The translations under genes were made by a program, and so were the position numbers. Below the pieces are notes generated by a model. That model was given only the letters and a program-made list of their open reading frames with translations. It made no database searches and was not told the origin of the DNA. Shown here piece by piece: positions 6,101-7,735 of a stretch of DNA of 7,735 nucleotides. The DNA is taken from contig USPJ01000041.1 in assembly GCA_900556645.1 (NCBI GenBank), positions 1-7,735 on the forward strand, in the 5' to 3' direction. The stretch comes from an uncultured Lachnospiraceae bacterium. Its GTDB lineage: Bacteria > Bacillota_A > Clostridia > Lachnospirales > Lachnospiraceae. Positions within the stretch are counted from its first letter, which is position 1. Every line of letters begins with the position of its first letter.

Positions 6101-6977
6101 TCTTTCTACGGATATGAAAGATTATGAGGTTTATGTCGTAGGAGAAGAACAGGAGGAAACCACGCTGGAGGATATCAAAAACCTTACTTTTACCTATACC
6201 GATAAGGAGACCGGAGAGGATTCTGAGATACCGATTACAGAAGTGGCAACCATAGAAGAGAAGGAGGCTCCAAGCTCTATCTTAAGAGACAGCCAGACCC
6301 GTTATCTGAACGTTACGGCATCTATTGCAGAAGGTTATAATGTAGGTTTAGTAGGAGATAAGATAGAAAAGGCACTGGAGAAGTATGAGGTTCCGGCTGG
6401 TTACAGTATTGAAATGGCAGGAGAGGATGAAGTCATCAATGAGGCTATGAGCCAGCTGATTCTTATGATGCTTCTGGGAACCGCATTTATCTACCTGATT
6501 ATGGTGGCACAGTTCCAGTCCCTGCGGGCACCGTTTATTATCATCTTTACCATACCGTTGGCTTTGACCGGAGGATTTTTGGCACTCTTCCTTACCGGAA
6601 GCGAAATCAGTGTTATTTCCATGATTGGATTTGTCATGCTGATAGGTGTCATTGTAAATAACGGAATTGTAATGGTGGATTATATCAACCAGTTGAAGGA
6701 AAGCGGCATGGAGCAGAGAGAGGCAATTATCACTGCCGGAAAGACAAGACTTCGTCCAATTTTCATGACAGCTCTTACCACCATATTGGCTATGTCCACC
6801 ATGGCACTGAGCAGACAGATGGGTTCAGATTTGGCCCGCCCGATGGCAATTGTAACCATTGGAGGAATGTTATACGGAACGCTGATGACTCTGTTGGTAG
6901 TGCCGTGTATCTATGATATTTTTTACAGAAGAGGCAGAAGAAAAGAAAAATCCATAGAGGAAACTCTTGACATTTAG
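3135..6977 (+). CDS. RND-family efflux permease with a coiled-coil insertion in the docking domain
   Basis: A proton-driven exporter of the AcrB/SwrC (HAE1) type in the cytoplasmic membrane, 1280 residues. GTG is chosen as start: AGGAGG lies at 3122-3127, 7 bases away, whereas the in-frame ATG at 3093 has no ribosome site and overlaps the -10. Helix 1 is at about 11-30, helices 2-6 at about 578-740, helix 7 at about 770-788 and helices 8-12 at about 1109-1263, with the two large exported loops between. Helix 4 has GMLVDNSIVVIENIYR, with D652 matching AcrB D407 and N653 in place of D408. N1175 replaces K940. R1205 and T1212 match R971 and T978. Residues about 197-449 are an extra Gln/Glu/Lys-rich helical, coiled-coil-like segment, which explains the length (AcrB has 1049). 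No adaptor gene is adjacent. Substrate unknown. Confidence 0.93.
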   Translation: MISKFSVKKPYTVVVAIILIILLGVVSLTKMSTDLLPNMNMPYAVVMTTYVGASPEQVEGTVTESVEGAMATVSNIKNISSISANNYSLVVLEFEQTANMDSVTIEMRESLDQISSMWPEEVGSSIIMKINPDMMPVMIAGVHVEGKDTLEVSDYTTDELIPELESIEGVASVSALGAGEESIKVIMNQDKIDAVNAKITESLDKKFSDAQSQMSAAQGQIAEGKQQLKDGQGEMSSQLGSAKGQLDDKKLEIFQTEKDLKEKLSEAESAKEQLETAIAQMNEQQQNLSTLQSAYASLSQLMLVKDTLTDVEFEAQAHMTKAQAQEKYNTVKASYDEVKTSLGLSTDASDAQVNQTFSASLQELNTNLISLNGSINTLKTALENINTGKITLNDAITTLNASEIAGIVEMAGASASLVTGEAQLQEKQEELKEAKESAYDAADLEQILTMDTLTNILTAQNFSMPAGYVTENGTKYLVRVGDKVGSIEDLTNLVLMDLGMEGVDTIRLSDVADIVPTDDSSEFYAKLNGEPGIMLTMEKQTGYSTGDVTDRILDRIDSLEKENEDLEVTVLMDQGIYIDLIVNSVFNNMILGAILAVIILLLFLKDIRPTLVIACSIPVSVIFAVVLMYFSGVTLNMISLSGLALGIGMLVDNSIVVIENIYRMKGEGASSQEAAIAGTKQVAGAITASTLTTISVFVPIIFTEGITRQLFVDMGLTIAYALLASLMIALTFVPMMSSGMLKKTKEIQHPWLIKVQEWYGGVLEKALHRKVLVLLVMVVLLVVSVMASLSRGTAFMPDMESNQMSMTITPSEGSNFEDACKLADEVTEKIRTIDDVETVGAMAGGGGSSVMSAMGGSDNDVISMYLILKEDKKLSNKQIAKKIEKLTEDMDAEIAVSTSEMDMSSMLGEGVSVEIKGKNMDTLQEIAKDVAEIVSNVKGTTEVSDGMDETTPELRITVDKEKAASYGMTVAQVYQLVYGQMENQVSDTTLSTDMKDYEVYVVGEEQEETTLEDIKNLTFTYTDKETGEDSEIPITEVATIEEKEAPSSILRDSQTRYLNVTASIAEGYNVGLVGDKIEKALEKYEVPAGYSIEMAGEDEVINEAMSQLILMMLLGTAFIYLIMVAQFQSLRAPFIIIFTIPLALTGGFLALFLTGSEISVISMIGFVMLIGVIVNNGIVMVDYINQLKESGMEQREAIITAGKTRLRPIFMTALTTILAMSTMALSRQMGSDLARPMAIVTIGGMLYGTLMTLLVVPCIYDIFYRRGRRKEKSIEETLDI

Positions 6978-6995
6978 AGGAGAACTCTTTAAGAT
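6967..6995 (+). promoter_or_regulatory. Promoter of the valS leader, overlapping the pump stop codon
   Basis: A consensus TTGACA (6967-6972), an exact 17-base spacer and TAAGAT (6990-6995). The -35 lies in the last codons of the pump gene (Leu-Asp-Ile-stop, stop at 6975-6977). The predicted start is near 7002, just before T-box stem I. No terminator separates the pump gene from this leader, so some read-through into it is likely. Confidence 0.8.
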
Positions 6996-7001
6996 GAAAG
7001 A

Positions 7002-7302
7002 AGTTGAAAAAGGTAGTGAAGAAGAGGAGTACACAGCACACCCTTGACAGAGAGAATGGTTCATCGGCTGCAAGACCATTTAAAGAAGGCGTTGTGGAAG
7101 GTAGCTTTTGAACCGGAGAACTGAAAGTGTAGAAAAAATGGATTTGCAGGAGGTGCAAATATTAGAGATACGATAAGTAGGTTTTCACGTCTGGTCTGCG
7201 TTATAAGACCGAGAGATTGCCAATCATGATAAGAAGAGATTGGCGAAATAAGGTGGTACCGCGTAACAATACGCCCTTTGCAGATTGCAAAGGGCGTTTT
7301 TT
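7002..7302 (+). ncRNA. T-box leader (tRNA-Val sensing) controlling valS
   Basis: This leader binds uncharged tRNA-Val and then lets transcription continue into valS. Stem I is readable: AAGAG (7022-7026) pairs with CTTTT (7105-7109). The specifier bulge has AGTA on the 5' side. CACAGC (7032-7037) pairs with GTTGTG (7091-7096), and CCTT (7042-7045) with AAGG (7086-7089). The AGAGAG box is at 7049-7054 and the distal helix AATGGT/ACCATT at 7055-7060/7075-7080. The specifier GTA (Val) is at 7101-7103, followed by a purine as usual. Further hairpins lie at 7142-7160, 7193-7210 and 7219-7244. The antiterminator pairs AAGG (7250-7253) with CCTT (7275-7278) and GCG (7261-7263) with CGC (7272-7274), leaving the bulge TGGTACC. 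Its UGGU complements an ACCA acceptor end. The start is inferred from the promoter. Confidence 0.95.
7271..7302 (+). terminator. T-box intrinsic terminator
   Basis: Perfect 12-bp stem, 7271-7282 (ACGCCCTTTGCA) with 7286-7297, a 3-base loop and six T (7297-7302). Bases 7272-7278 are shared with the antiterminator, so the two structures exclude each other, the basis of the switch. Confidence 0.95.
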
Positions 7303-7311
7303 AATCCACGG

Positions 7312-7338
7312 GAAAATAGTCGTGTCACGACTATTTTC
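7312..7338. repeat. 27-bp perfect inverted repeat between the T-box terminator and valS
   Basis: Arms GAAAATAGTCGTG (7312-7324) and 7326-7338 are fully complementary about a single central T. As RNA it makes a strong hairpin with a small loop. The 3' arm ends TATTTTC, so a weak second terminator is possible. As DNA it could be a protein-binding palindrome. Function not established. Confidence 0.8.
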
Positions 7339-7359
7339 ATTAGATTCTATTAGCGAAAA

Positions 7360-7377
7360 AAGCAGACTTATCTGCTT
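7360..7377 (+). repeat. Short hairpin upstream of the valS ribosome site
   Basis: AAGCAGA (7360-7366) and TCTGCTT (7371-7377) form a 7-bp stem with a CTTA loop, ending 10 bases before the ribosome site AAGGAG. There is no T-run, so it is not a terminator. It may help keep the ribosome site open or affect mRNA stability. Confidence 0.5.
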
Positions 7378-7400
7378 GGTTGATAAAAAGGAGAGAGAAG

Positions 7401-7735
7401 ATGAGCAAAGAATTAGCAAAGACATATGATCCGAAAGATATTGAGGATCGTCTGTACAAAAAATGGATGGACAACGGATACTTCCACGCAAAAGTAAATC
7501 CAGATAAGAAACCATTTACAATCGTAATGCCGCCGCCGAACGTAACCGGCCAGCTTCATATGGGACATGCACTTGATGAAACCATGCAGGATATCCTGAT
7601 CCGTTTCAAGAGAATGCAGGGATACGAAGCTCTGTGGCAGCCGGGAACCGACCATGCTGCAATCGCAACAGAGGTTAAGGTTATCGATAAACTGAAAAAA
7701 GAAGGAATCGACAAACACGATATCGGTCGTGAAGA
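7401..7735 (+). CDS. valS: Valine--tRNA ligase, N-terminal part (cut by the window edge)
   Basis: The visible 111 residues begin [20 protein letters not shown] and contain the class I aminoacyl-tRNA synthetase signature [14 protein letters not shown], with the HIGH-type motif as HMGH at residues 53-56. [14 protein letters not shown] follows at about 78-91, typical of ValRS. The enzyme activates valine with ATP and loads it onto tRNA-Val in the cytoplasm. The KMSKS motif, editing domain and C-terminal coiled coil of this roughly 880-residue family lie beyond the window. The ATG is supported by AAGGAG (7388-7393), 7 bases upstream. It is regulated by the T-box leader, whose specifier GUA agrees with valine. 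Confidence 0.96.
   Translation, partial: MSKELAKTYDPKDIEDRLYKKWMDNGYFHAKVNPDKKPFTIVMPPPNVTGQLHMGHALDETMQDILIRFKRMQGYEALWQPGTDHAAIATEVKVIDKLKKEGIDKHDIGRE

Noticed and set aside
6790..7158. Minus-strand frame across the end of the pump gene and the T-box leader
   Set aside because: It runs antisense through the structured leader and promoter. The leader's pairing explains this sequence better.
7217..7429. 70-codon plus-strand frame within the T-box leader
   Set aside because: It overlaps the antiterminator, terminator and valS start and has no ribosome site. Transcription usually stops inside it.
7413..7718. Minus-strand frame opposite valS
   Set aside because: The plus strand encodes unmistakable ValRS motifs, so this is an antisense shadow.
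1..7735. CRISPR array, tRNA or rRNA genes
   Set aside because: No regularly spaced repeats and no cloverleaf or rRNA-like segments were seen. The only repeats are the 55-bp pair, the IS ends and local hairpins.

Overview
The window looks like chromosomal DNA of a low-to-moderate GC monoderm, most likely a Clostridia member of the Lachnospiraceae type. The grounds are AGGAGG-type ribosome sites, a T-box leader on valS, an IS1634-type transposase, a stand-alone CheC and an RND pump of the kind found in Firmicutes. The family-level assignment is an inference.

Layout. (1) 1-2113: a 1949-bp IS1634-like insertion sequence (60-2008), transposase on the minus strand, bounded by the 6-bp direct repeat TCCCGT. 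Both flanks carry the same 55-bp sequence (1-55 and 2059-2113). It is the 3' end of a membrane-protein gene, perhaps an EamA/DMT-type transporter, with a sigma-A-like promoter buried in its last codons. The gene's 3' end is therefore duplicated around the element. (2) 2114-2348: a 44-codon gene for a very hydrophobic, lysine- and arginine-free protein with a seven-residue acidic tail. It is driven by the right-hand promoter copy and closed by a bidirectional terminator. (3) 2349-2972, minus strand: cheC, with both phosphatase half-sites intact. (4) 3135-6977, plus strand: a 1280-residue RND efflux permease, transcribed divergently from cheC. It carries a roughly 250-residue, mainly helical coiled-coil insertion where AcrB has its docking subdomain. 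No membrane-fusion partner gene lies in the window. (5) 6967-7400: a promoter overlapping the pump's stop codon, then a complete tRNA-Val T-box leader with specifier GUA and antiterminator bulge UGGU, its terminator, and two further hairpins. (6) 7401-7735: the start of valS, cut by the window edge.

The genes do not form one operon. They are separate transcription units: an IS insertion next to a duplicated gene end, a microprotein unit convergent with cheC, a divergent cheC/pump pair, and valS under tRNA control. The most unusual items are the pump's docking-domain insertion, the duplication around the IS, and the acidic-tailed membrane microprotein.
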